From Hirudinaria manillensis (lineage: Eukaryota; Annelida; Clitellata; Hirudinida; Hirudinidae), in NCBI GenBank assembly GCA_034509925.1, contig CM067534.1, forward strand, positions 1,776,501 to 1,840,500: a stretch of 64,000 bases of DNA, in the 5' to 3' direction. The notes beneath the pieces were generated by a model. The model searched no databases. It worked only from the letters and a program-made list of their open reading frames with translations, and was not told the origin of the DNA. The position numbers and the translations under genes are program-made. Positions 1 to 13,396 of this stretch are shown here, in pieces; the stretch's first letter is position 1, and each line of letters opens with the position of its first letter.

Positions 1-1044
1 AAGTTCTTGCAATTTATAAATATTTACAACGGACGGAGATGTACTCGTAAAGGGTCGCAAGTTTCACAAGCACATTCTGAGGTGCCCTGACCTTTTTGTT
101 TTTATTGGTCATTAATTCTGGATTTAATTAAAAGAAAATAAAACATTTTTTGATCAATAAATAAATAAATTAATAAATTAATTAATTACTCCATGCACTT
201 GAACTTCTCAACTAATAGCGACAGAGAATTTACAAACGTTTGTCTAACATTTAGTTTTAGTTTTAATTAATGCTTTTAATTATGCTTATTATCTAGTAAT
301 CCAGTTGCATCGAGTTAGCTGACTTAACTGAATTAATAAGAAATATAACACATCAGTTATCCGTGCAATTGTCTAAATTATGAGTAATATGTTTTTCATT
401 ATCGCCTTCATGTTGCCGGTTATTAAATGGATGCATGGATATTATTATTGATTATTATAGACGCATGGATATTATTATAGATTATTATAGACGCATGGAT
501 ATTATTATCGATTATTATATTATTATTATTATAAAGGTTTACTAATCTTTTCCTAGCTTACTTGTTTGCACCTCGGCATTTTATAATTACACGTCCAGTA
601 TGGTTAAATTATTTCATAACGTTGATCATAAACACAATCGTGTAACTTATTGTGAGGTTTTCGCATTCCAGCATTTTAAGTCAAGCGCGAGAATTCATAA
701 GAGGCCTCCCGGACGCAATACACGTGAGACGTACAATTGTTTATATTTTCCCCAGCAATCATTCAAGTATGAACGGAAATGGTCTGTAAAGCAAAAGGGT
801 CTCAAATTGAATAATTCTAACTTAAACTAGGTTCAAGTTCTGGAGGCACTATTATTAAAGCAGGTCTGTTTCTCAATTGAATTTGTCACAGTTAGACTTT
901 GGAGTGAGTAAGTCGAACACAAAAACTTAGCTCACAAGAACGAATTTGTCTTATCTATCGTTTGAAGTTACTGTAATACTGTATTTGTAACGGTTTAAAC
1001 TAGTTTAAAACTTTAGCTGTAAGTTATTTATTTGATATAATAGG
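1..1044. other. Upstream flank of first cathepsin gene, no gene recognised
   Basis: AT-rich DNA with no coding region I can support. A 76-codon open frame at 600-830 has no recognisable domain and no splice partner. The stretch holds one short tandem repeat (433-522), listed separately. The region directly before 1045 should carry the promoter of the first protease gene, but no clear TATA box stands out. Confidence 0.5.
433..522. repeat. Three-copy 30-bp tandem repeat
   Basis: Three consecutive 30-bp units, each beginning GCATGGATATTATTAT and continuing with GATTATTATA. The units differ at one internal base (T, A, C in order), and the third drifts into ATT triplets at its end. This is a simple minisatellite with no coding meaning seen. 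Confidence 0.85.
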
Positions 1045-3285
<2,241 letters not shown>

Positions 3286-3448
3286 AGTTAACCATTTTGT
3301 GGTTTAATGGCATTTATTGTCAATTTTCGGTTTTTCAGATGAGAAGCAATTCATAATTATTTGAAAATTTTGAAGAAATTTTGATTTATTTGAATAACCT
3401 GGATTCAGATTAAGAAATATTATTTGTAATTCATTGAAATGTTTCGAA

Positions 3449-3454
3449 AATAAA
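3449..3454 (+). promoter_or_regulatory. Polyadenylation signal of cathepsin copy 1
   Basis: AATAAA about 165 bp after the stop codon of the first cathepsin gene, with a second AATAAA slightly further on. Position and sequence fit a 3' end signal. Confidence 0.55.
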
Positions 3455-3663
3455 ACTTTTAATAAATAATGGACCAGAATTTATTTATTCATAATTAATG
3501 TACTAATCTTGATTCAAAAAATCCAAGTTGGTACTGGTTTTGTTAATGAACATTAGTATTTGTCATATTGAAATTAACTTTTAGTCACATAAACACATTC
3601 AGTATAAACAAAATCAGAATATGTTAATGACTTATGTGTTGAAACTAAATCGAGATCCACAAG

Positions 3664-4260
3664 CAGACGCAGGCTGTGTTTAATAAATATTGTTTGAAAC
3701 TCTTGGACGAGCTTTCTGGCAGAGATCTTCAGAAGAATGGCCCCTTCGACGAGTGTTTGGGCCCTGAATCCCTGCACACTCGTGGGTTGGGCAGCATCCG
3801 GTGATCCCAGCTTGTTTCAAACAGTAGAACATCGACTTTCCTCCTATCGACGCATCTTTCAGACAAATAACTCGCACTCGCGCCGATATTCACGAAAAAA
3901 AAACCCCTCGAGGACTCAGTCGTCCGAAAAAAGTCGCTGTCGAGCGCCTCTTATATCAGTTTGTATTAATGGTATTAATGATGCCCGGAATGTCTTGGTC
4001 TTAAACTGGTGCCCCTGTTTTGGTGGAATGAACAGGGACAACTTGTCTCGAAGTGCCTGGAGCTTACCCGCGATCCTTCGTGATCCAAATCCAGTGAGAA
4101 TCGGATTCTGCGGTATCGACCATTTTCTAGACAAAATGCTTTGTCTGCCTATTTGTCAGACTTATTCCCCTGAGAAAGAAGTAGGTAGACTTGCCTACCA
4201 GTCCTCTTGCTCCGACTTCTGTGGGCATCACACTGACGCTGTATCCTTTTCCCTCTAGTT
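3664..4260 (-). mobile_element. RLE-type LINE fragment, C-terminus and 3' UTR (family A)
   Basis: Minus-strand relic of a LINE. Its coding end shows MPTEVGARGLVGKST and SHWIWITKD, the C-terminal signature that follows a restriction-like endonuclease domain in many animal LINE proteins. Stop codons interrupt it. The 3' untranslated part (3664-3900) is closely similar to the minus strand of 51001-51250, and a shorter piece appears in the opposite orientation at 54590-54730, so these are copies of one family. The open frame on the plus strand at 3737-4258 is an artefact of this relic. Confidence 0.75.
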
Positions 4261-5049
4261 CCATTGATAGCTTTTCGAAATATAGTAAATACAATATAAT
4301 ACAATTAATATAATATAACATGACATGGCGTGACGTGACGTGACGTGACGTGACATAACATAACATAATGTAATATGCGACATATGGAGCTGTTTTGTCT
4401 GGAAATTCCACGAATCATTAACCAGATGATTTTCCAAGCAGGATATTCCGTAACATTATAATTTCTTCAACCCTAACTCGTTTCCAAATAACAACTAAAA
4501 TTTAATTTCTGCACATCATTTTGTGATAAAATATTACTCGAATCAATATAATGATTAATTGATTAGTGGCCCGATATGTGAAAAGAAGGGTCTAGTAACA
4601 ATGTTCTGATTGAGATTAATCAAAATAAATAAAGTTTGGCCTTAAAGTTAATATTCTAATCATTAGGAACTCTATCATTAGAAAATTACATAAAAAAAAA
4701 GAGTTATCGGTATTAAAGTGATCCCTTGTAACTCAAAATCAAACGTAAATAATAATTTACATTTAAAAATAGTCTAACACGCCAGAATTAATAAATTATT
4801 TAATTATTTAAGCATCTGCTTCATCGATTGTAACCACCCTCAAAAAAAAATTATAAAATTAAATAAGATAAGAGCACGGTGCATCACAATGGGAATTCCC
4901 TGAATCAGATCTTCGCACAAATTTATCTTATATAGTCTTTAAGTACTCCGCCAGCCTGGTTACAACTAAATTCTATTTAAAACGTGGTACACGAAATTAT
5001 ATTAGTTGACATCAACTTTCGAGACGACTGTTTTATTTAATCTCCAGTT
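4261..5049. other. Intergenic, pentanucleotide array near left end
   Basis: No gene seen. At about 4320-4372 there is a short array of GTGAC units that passes into ACATA units, so two related 5-bp repeats lie side by side. The remainder is AT-rich DNA leading to the start of the first two-repeat gene at 5050. Confidence 0.5.
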
Positions 5050-6391
5050 ATGAGTCTTGAAGAAAGATTGAAAACGATTTTTAAAGAGGAAAATGATGAG
5101 AGAATTAGTGGAATGCTGGAAGCGCTGAAAGGAATAAGTGTTTACAAAGAGGATGATCTGATTCATCTCGACGAAGAAATTTTGAAAGAAGCAAAGTTTT
5201 TCAATATCATTGAAATCAAGAAATTGCTATCCAATATTAGAGGTACGTGACATATATTTAAACGACAACTATGGCTTTCTTAACATCGTTTTACAATTTA
5301 CTTCATTATTTCAGTAAAATAACGATAAATTTCATAAAAACAAAGCCATCGACATGTTTCAATCAACATGCGATTTCCACGGTTTTCGACGCAACAGATG
5401 GTTTAATATAGACATCACATCAATATCAATTGGAATTAATGAGCCCTTAAACTTTTATTGTTGCAAATACAAATTTCTTGACCAAATTTAACGTTTGCAT
5501 TTGAATCATTTTACAATAAGGTGCCAAAAATTTGAAGGAAACGCTGAAGGATATATTTGGAGAGATCAATTCAGTCAAATTCTCAAAAATAGAAAGTTTT
5601 TATAAAGAAAAAGAAATTTACACTGCGGAACATTTAGCATTGAGGTTATCCCAGCAAGAATATGCAAGTAGAAGTGATATTTTCTCTGACCTGGATATAA
5701 AAAAAATTAGGAACTACATAAAAAAAAGTAAGTTCTATTTTGAGATTTAAACCTTAATACAAGCTCATTTTATTGGTTTAACTGCTGTTATTACCGATTG
5801 TTATTAGTCTTACTGCTGTTAATTATCATATTCTAAATATTGTTTAACACTACATTGCAACAATTTCAATTTGCTGTAGCAAATCCAGAAACGTTTGAAG
5901 ATATAAAAAGTGAAGAAAGTTTTGAGAGGACCATGGCAGAAGAAATCCGAAGGCAAGCCCTAAAAAAGCAGGAAAATGACAATGAAATTCAAAATAAAAA
6001 TCTTATCTCTAAGATGAAGGAACGGGAAATAATGATCAATCACGAGTGCAACCTTCAACTTAAAATGGCAGACTTGTCAATTAGTAATGCAAGTCAATAT
6101 TCATCTCAGAGGCAAAACTTTGGGCTTCCAGCCTTACCTGCAGCAGGGCAGGGTGCAAGTGACTGGGTTAGTTATGGTGCACTTGCAATAGGAGGAATTG
6201 GACTCTTGCTGGATGGAGCAGCATTTTCAAAAAAGAATACAACTTATGCCGATGACAAGAAAAAATTGGAAGAACAAATTGAGGAGGCGAAAGCTAATTA
6301 CGAAAGATTAGATCAAGAAGTCCAAATTGGAACGGGCCACGCCTTAGAGTCTTACAATAAGCTCACAATTAGGGATATATCCGACGATTGA
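5050..6391 (+). CDS. Two-repeat helical protein, copy A (3 exons), unknown family
   Basis: I do not recognise this family. Exons 5050-5242, 5521-5727 and 5880-6391 join in phase 1 at both GT-AG junctions and give 303 residues. Exon 1 encodes a helical unit of about 65 residues (LEERLKTIFKE ... IIEIKKLLSNI). Exon 2 encodes a second unit with the same skeleton (LKETLKDIFGE ... LDIKKIRNYIKK), so each repeat is one exon. Exon 3 encodes a highly charged, probably coiled-coil stretch (ERTMAEEIRRQALKKQ), a hydrophobic segment of about 18 residues (YGALAIGGIGLLLDGAA), then a second charged helix. The repeats look like a small all-helical interaction fold, SAM-like or death-fold-like, but that is inference from helix and leucine spacing. 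A close paralogue lies at 12041-13396 with the same structure. No signal peptide is seen, so a cytoplasmic protein with a possible membrane anchor is plausible. Confidence 0.85.
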
Positions 6392-8800
6392 ATTATTAAT
6401 TAGTACAATTGATTCATAAGTTATATTTAATTACTCTTACGAAAGTATGCGATTGCTACTAGCATTCCATCTTGCTTTATATGTTATATTTAATTTTGTT
6501 TATGATAACAGGTGATATCTCTATCACATCCTTGTCATAGCTATTCCCTGATATAATGATTATTATCATTCTAATTATTATATACTAGCTTAAGTAGAAG
6601 ATAGATAGAAGATTGAAGATAGGCTTAAAATTGTCAGTTAGTGTGGCAATGACTATAAAAAAGGATTTGTATGATATGCTTGTAGTGATTAAAACTTCGT
6701 ATTTAGGCTCAGTTAAGTTACGACTATTATGACTGGTTCGATCGAAATCGATATTAGTTGGAAACAAAATTCAGAATCGTATCATTTGCTGCAAAAATCC
6801 TTCTTTCCCTTTTTGCACATGAACTTTAACATTTTCTACTTTCAATGTGCTTCAAAAGTGTTACATGGTAACTTTAAAGCTTTTGCAAACTAAAAAATGA
6901 CTTTAAATTAGTGTTTAAATCTTTACTTCATGGTATTTGTTTGTGGTGCCTCCCGAGGGTCGGATAACACAACGCATAACGACTGTCGCCATTACTGCCC
7001 CATGTAAGAACGCCCACTCGACCAAATAACTCAACGTGGTGACATTAAAGATGGGACAGCACTACAATCTTAAATTAGTGTCAAATGTCGTGTAAGAATG
7101 AAATGAGAAAAAGATAAATATTCTTTATTATTCAATCATTGATAACCGCAGACTATAAAGATGCTTTTATCGATTTCAATGGTTTTCGTCGCAAAAGATG
7201 GTTTAATAAGAACATTCCTTTTAGGCTTTATTAGTAACCCTTCATTATTTTACATGTGGCCAGCAAAAGTGTTGAATTTTGAGTAAAAAAGTCCCGAGAA
7301 CCACTTGTTTAGGCAGCTTCATCCCATACAAGCTTTTTGGATCCAATTTACTTCATTTAAATTCATTTGATTTTGAAATTTAATGATTTATGAATTCCCA
7401 CGGACTGGATTGGAAGATCTTTTTCATACCTGTTCTTAATCATGGAAATGATTTTATTTCGTGCAATTTGGTATTGATTATGAGTGATAACTCCGACTAT
7501 AAGTGAAAAAAAAAATCTTCAAATGTCCACAAAACTTCTGCTCGGAACTTAACGACAAGGATACTCAGAGAAAACGTTTCGACCATTTGAAACTCCCTAC
7601 GCTTTCCAAGAGGATCTGGGGTGGACCAAATGTTCCTTTCAGTTTATTTTGTTCAAGATAAATCCTCGGCTATTGGAGGTTCTCACTGGCCTTATTTATG
7701 CCTTCCGTTACTGTCAGTAGTGGATCGACTTTGAAAGCTCTCGTGGCTTCCTTGTATCGCTTTCTAATTTGAATAACTGACTATTATCATGGCGCCAATC
7801 CATCATATTTTAAAGACATATTGTTCGCAATTTGCAATTTTTTAAACAATTTTTTAGATTTTACAAATGGATGATTAATTATCAGTAATTTCAGTTCTCC
7901 ACGAATAAATTTGTGACGAAATACAATTCTGGGTTTAAAAAAATATGTCCTGGTTTAATAAATCTCTAATTAATAAATATATTCTAACATATGTTCTGCA
8001 TGGTCAGATGGTCAGATGAAATGAATGAAGTCAGTGATTGCTGATTGATTACATACACACCTGATATTTAGAAGTCTTATACAAATATAAGACAATGAGA
8101 GACATAAAGAAATGAAAAGCACTTTGAATAATTTGATCCTAGCAATCCTTCTCATGCTCATATAACAAAAGAATGTTACAAAAACAAAATCCATGTACAA
8201 AAAATTAGGGTTAAAGACGGACTATGTCAAAAAAGATCCACGTTGACAATGTCCTTTTCCAAATATTTGCCCCTTTAATTACAAAATCTGAAATAGTAAT
8301 ACTGGAATATCTTTTAGTCATTAGATATAGCCATTGCAAAGAAAACAACAATATATGTTTAATACAATACAATACAATATGTATGTTTCTGAAAAATAAA
8401 TAGTTGTAACTGAAACCCAACCTATTTTAAGATATTAGTACGCTATTATTCAGGTCCATCTATTGTGAAGGCTCACAATGTTATTTAAAACTCTTCTTTT
8501 TTTTGGGGGGGGGGGGGGGGGGAATTCCCTGAACCATCATCCTGGACTTTTCAACAAAAATATTTTAGTATTCTGTACGCACTTAATTTCTCTCAATCTT
8601 ATGGTTTCAATGAGTCTGACTTGAGAATTTCTGTAGGGCAACTTCAGGTGTACTTCTTTGGCCGATAATAAGGTTTGTTTTACATATAAAATCATGCCTT
8701 TGTCACACTAATTAGGAACTGGTGCTAGCCAAAACATTATAAGGTGTTTTCAATTAAGATTGTTATTATTAAACTTATCATCACATCGACTACAAAATTA
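6392..8800. other. Intergenic, no gene recognised
   Basis: About 2.4 kb without a supportable gene. A segment at about 7160-7210 resembles part of intron 1 of the preceding gene (about 5370-5420): both contain GGTTTTCG, then GCAA, then AGATGGTTTAATA. This suggests a partial duplication or a dispersed repeat. A run of 18 G residues lies at 8505-8522. Small open frames on either strand have no recognisable content. Confidence 0.45.
8505..8522. repeat. Poly-G run (18 G)
   Basis: Eighteen consecutive G residues immediately after eight T residues, in otherwise AT-rich DNA. It could form a G-quadruplex-prone tract on the plus strand. Its length may be imprecise because such runs are error-prone in sequencing. 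Confidence 0.8.
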
Positions 8801-8839
8801 AACGCAATTAAATTCATAATTTGAATGATTTTTGTTTCA

Positions 8840-11780
8840 TATGTTGTTTTGATTTTATATGATTTTATGTTGTTCTCAGAAGAACCAGATATTTTTTGTT
8901 GCACTGAAACTTGGCTTAATCCTGATTTCCCCAGCTCATTATTCTGTCCACGTAGTTACCAGGTGCATCGTTGGGATAGAAACTCAAAGGGTGGTGGTGT
9001 CATGCTAATCATTAGGGAATGTTTCTCATATCGAATGGTCAAGATCCCTAACGAGTATTCAAACACTGAAATTGTTTGTATAGACTTGTCTGCAAATAAT
9101 TCCATCTATAGAATTATTGTCTACTATCGTCCTGGAGGTTTCGATTTAGAGGCTTCCAACTATGCCTGTGAAAGTATTAAATGCTTATATCACCTCTGCT
9201 CAACTAAGCACACCATCTGTCTTCTCGGTGACTTCAATCTTCCTGCCTTGGATTGGACCCACCTCACAGCACCCAACAATAACATCTACAGACTTTTCTT
9301 TGAATTCTTTAACAACTGTGGCCTCCATCAATTTGTAACAACTCCTACACGTCAAGTAAACATCCTGGACCTCGTTTTTTCAAACGATTCCCAGTTTATC
9401 TCAAAGATCGAAGTGATGTGCCCCATCTCAACCAGTGACCACAATGTAATTGTTCTCAGACCAAATATTCTCAGTTATCTACCTAAAAAACAACAACTGT
9501 TGCCATCATCTTTTGACTTTAAGAAAGGCGATTACTTGATGATTAATGAATACCTCTCATATATCGATTGGAACGCAATATTCCAGTATTGCCCCAATGT
9601 GGACTCCTGCTGGATTCAATTCAAGCAGCGGATCGATCTGGCCATCCACCTGTTCGTACCAAAATTTTCACTTTTCCATCAAAAATGTAAAACCAGATAC
9701 CCCCACTTCATCAACAAACTGCTTAAAGAAAAGTCTAAACTCTGGAAGGCTTGGAGAAAACACAACAATGATGTAAACAAAAATACTTATTCTTTGTTTG
9801 CTAAAAACTGTGCTGCTACGACCAAGATCTATCACCAATCCCAGGAACTTCAACTACTCAAAAGTAAGAATATCGGCCAACTTTACAAGTACGCAAACAG
9901 AAAAATGCACATGAGGTCTGGGATATCCGAGGTTGCGCTCTCGGATGGCACCCTAACAAGCGACCCATTGACAATTGCTGGTGCCTTCAACAACTATTTT
10001 TCAACAGTCTTCACTATTGATGATGGCAACAACCCTGGCACTTTCTTTAGAGCTTCCAATGTAATGCCGGACATTCATTTCACACCTTATACAGTCTACT
10101 TGACACTTCTTGGACTCAAGCCATCACTGTCGGCAGGCCCGGATGGCATTCCGAACATATTCTTGAAAAAATGTGCCTCAACACTAGCTGTTCCACTATC
10201 TCACCTTTTCGACGCATCCTACAAAGATCATAGATTGCCACAGGACTGGAAAATCGCCCTGGTAACACCCATCCACAAGAAAGGTCCTACCACTTCTCTT
10301 GAAAACTATAGACCGATATCAATTACATCAACTAGCTGTAGAACTATGGAAAGAATAATCAATAAATTTCTGATGCAACACCTTTTAAACCACAAGCTCA
10401 TCGACTGCAACCAGCATGGCTTTATTCCCGCACGTTCAACCACCACTAACATCCTCGAATGCACTCACCATTGGACAGAAACCATACAAAACAGACAAAA
10501 TTTGGACATCATCTACTTGGATTTTCGCAAGGCCTTCGACTCTGTTTCTCACTCAAAACTAATGCTCAAAATTAGCACTTATGGTCTTAGTGACAATGTG
10601 ATAGGATGGATTAGCGACTTTCTTAATCTGCGAGCGCAAAAAGTCATAATAAACGGCTCTGTCTCGGAAGAGGTTGCCGTTACTAGTGGAGTTCCCCAGG
10701 GGAGTGTTCTTGGGCCAACATTATTTTTACTCTACATAAACGACCTTCCTGGCTTATTCAAGAACTCAGACACAATTTGTAAGCTCTTCGCTGATGACAT
10801 AAAGCTTTACAATAGTTCTCCTCTCCAGCTGCAGAGATCTCTTGATACGATAGTGGAGTGGAGTGAGAGATGGCAGCTACAACTCGCTCCCGACAAATGT
10901 CAGATTCTCTCATTAATTGGCTGCAAAAGATCTTTTCATCCAAATGAATATTGTATTCACAACCACATACTGTCAAGAGTTAACTTGATTCGAGATCTGG
11001 GAATACTCATAGATTCTTCGCTCCGACTTGACAAACACATAGATAACATCACCAGAAAGGCAGCTACAATATCCAAACTGATTCTAGCATCATTTTCCTC
11101 ACGTGACCATGACATCCTCATAAGGGCATTTTGTACCTTTGTTAGGCCAATACTCGAGTATGGCTCTCCTGTATGGAACCCACACAAAAAACTTCTCATC
11201 GATAGGCTTGAACAGATCCAAAAAAGGTTCACCAAGGCCATTCCCACACTGGCCAAATATCCTTATCTGCTGAGACTAAAGATTCTTAAATTGCCCACCC
11301 TAGAAAAACGAAGACTACTGGCCGATCTCACCATGTGTTTTAAATTACTAAAAGGCCTTACTAATAGCAAAATCTCCACTACTCTCAACAGATCAACATA
11401 CAATAGGACCAGAGGCCACAACTACAAACTCAGGACAAACTAATTCCGTTGTAATACTTCCAAATACTTTTTCTCCAATCGAATTGTCAAATCCTGGAAC
11501 ACCCTGCCAGCCCATGTCGTTAACTCCTCTACCACGTCCCGCTTCAATGCTGAGATCCACAAATTGAACCTTAACCAATACCTTAAATATCACGAACCCT
11601 AAGAGCTTACATCTGTACAAGAGTTTTTTTTGTTTTTGTTTTTTTTTTTTTGTTTTTTAAGTCCGAATGGCGATTGTTTATGTTCTATTTGCGCTTCAGT
11701 TGGTTTTTTTCGAACGTGTCAGAGGCCTCGGCCCTTCGTTCGTCTCGAATAAATGAAATGAAATGAAATGAAATATCGAT
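8840..11780 (+). mobile_element. CR1/L2-like LINE, 5'-truncated, nearly intact ORF2
   Basis: Non-LTR retrotransposon encoding an APE-type endonuclease followed by reverse transcriptase. The open frame runs 8825-11443. Endonuclease motifs are visible in order: ETWLN near the start, LLGDFNLP, and the terminal SDHNVI. The RT domain has the DFRKAFDSVSH motif, SGVPQGSVLGP and the catalytic FADDIKLY. The frame meets one TAA at 11441-11443, then continues in frame for 52 more codons to 11602, with FFSNRIVKSWNTLP, a typical C-terminal motif of this LINE group. So a single nonsense change truncates an otherwise complete frame. The 3' UTR ends in a short tandem tail of ATGAA units (about 11752-11774), as expected for CR1/L2 relatives. 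The first part of the endonuclease and any ORF1 are missing, so the copy is 5'-truncated. Placement within CR1, L2 or a sister clade is uncertain. Confidence 0.9.
8876..11602 (+). pseudogene. LINE ORF2 (endonuclease-reverse transcriptase) with one in-frame stop
   Basis: Coding part of the preceding element, about 900 codons, from the point where endonuclease homology begins (EEPDIFCCTETWL) to the natural stop at 11600-11602. The only interruption is TAA at 11441-11443. The N-terminal strand of the endonuclease fold that normally precedes PDI is absent, and the preceding residues look like random flank, so the truncation lies near 8876. A copy this little damaged implies recent activity of the family. 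The copy itself is probably dead because of the missing 5' end. Confidence 0.85.
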
Positions 11781-12040
11781 CCATAATACTGTCCATAATT
11801 TAATTTTGCTTTGAAGTGATATTGTGATATTACCACACCCTGATTATAAATGGCCAATGTTAAGCGTCATCGCAATAATGGAAATCCCAAGAATCATTTA
11901 CAAAGCGTTTAAATATTCTTTAAGCGACCCACAAGTTTAAGGCTGGTTAATTTCTGTTAAAAAAACGTACGTAGATTTATATTTGTTATCGTAAGTTAAT
12001 TTAAGGGGTTTTATAAAGAATGTTTTCTTAATTTAAAGTT
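11781..12040. other. Short gap before second two-repeat gene
   Basis: AT-rich DNA between the 3' tail of the LINE and the start codon at 12041. It should contain the promoter of the downstream gene, but no specific element is evident. Confidence 0.4.
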
Positions 12041-13396
12041 ATGGGTTTAAAAGAAAGATTGAGAGCAATTTTTAAAGAGGAAGATGAAAAAAGAATCAAA
12101 GGAATGTTGGAGGCACTGAAAGGATTGCAAATTTATAAAGAAGATGATCTGATATATCTCGACGAAGACACTTTGAAAAAAACAGAGTATTTCCAAATCA
12201 TTGAAATCAGAAAATTGCTTGCTAATATCAGAGGTGCAAAGATATTTAACTGAAAAACGAAGCATTTGTAATAATGGTTTCACATTAATCGTAATAATAA
12301 TAATAATATCAAACTTATTAAAATTTCGTGTTTTTATAATATTCACCAAAGTCTTCAACGTCCGCATTTCACTCAGTATGTGTTAAGATATCCGCGCTTT
12401 TTGTGGTAAAGATGGTTTTAATTTGATTATTTCACGAGAACTTCATGAAATTATTGACCGCTTACGAATTTATTATTTCAAATTTAGAGAAGCGCAGATT
12501 TCTTCCTTTGACTAAATTCAACTTTTACGTATGCAGATAAAGCTCTGAATAAAAGTTTAAAGAAAACTCTGAAGGATATATTTGGAAAGATCAATTCAAC
12601 CAAGTTCTCAAAAATAGAAAGCTACTTTGAGGAAATTGAAGTTTGCTCGGCAATCGATTTAACTTTGATTGATCTGGATAAGATTGCAAATAGAAAAGAT
12701 ATATTCTCTGATCTGGATGTACAAAAAATCAGGAACTACATAATGAGAAGTAAATTACATTTTGACATCCGAATCTTAGAACAAACAGATTTATTTTATT
12801 TTGACCGATATCAGGTTTTACTAAATTACATTTTTAAATGTCACTAAACAATACAATGTGCGTTGTAACTTCAATTTATTGCAGCAAACGTGGAAAGGTT
12901 TCAAGAAATAAAGAGAGTTGAAAATTTTAAGAGAACCACGGCAGAAGAAAAGCAGAAACAGTTTCTAAAAAAACAGGAAAGTGACAATGAAAATAGATCG
13001 AAGTACATTGATTCCAAGTTAAAAGAACGCGAAATATTGATTAATCATCGGTGCAATCTTGAAATTAAAAGTGCAGACCTGGCGAATACTTATACACAGC
13101 AAGGTCCATATCAGAGGCAAAGCTCTGAACTTGCACTTGTACCTGCAGCATCGCCAGCCATTGCCTTCAGTGAACTAGCATTAGGAACGGTTCATTTGAT
13201 CTCTGATACGATATTACATTCCTTCAGAGCTTTAACTTACGCCAATAACCAGAAAACATTGGAACAAAAAGCAAAGGAGGTGGTCCATGAATTGAATCGA
13301 TTAGATTGTGAAATCGAAACTAGACTTGGAATGAGTCATGCTTTAGAGGCTGGCGATAAGATCGAAATTACGGATGTATCAGACCTTTTGAAGTAA
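12041..13396 (+). CDS. Two-repeat helical protein, copy B (3 exons), unknown family
   Basis: Paralogue of the gene at 5050-6391. Exons 12041-12233, 12537-12749 and 12885-13396 join in phase 1, giving 305 residues. Exon 1 (193 nt) and exon 3 (512 nt) have exactly the same length as in copy A. Exon 1 encodes repeat one (LKERLRAIFKE ... IIEIRKLLANI). Exon 2 encodes repeat two (LKKTLKDIFGK ... LDVQKIRNYIM) and is six bases longer than in copy A. Exon 3 encodes the charged helical part (FLKKQESDNENRSK, LKEREILINHRCNLEIK), a central region, and a charged tail ending DISDD in copy A and DVSDLLK here. The hydrophobic segment of copy A is much weaker here, so membrane attachment may not be shared. Repeat one is the best-conserved part. 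The function is unknown; the one-repeat-per-exon layout suggests the fold spread by exon duplication. Confidence 0.85.

Noticed and set aside
3737..4258. 173-codon plus-strand open frame
   Set aside because: It runs antisense through a LINE 3' UTR and C-terminus; the same antisense pattern occurs at 51043-51351.
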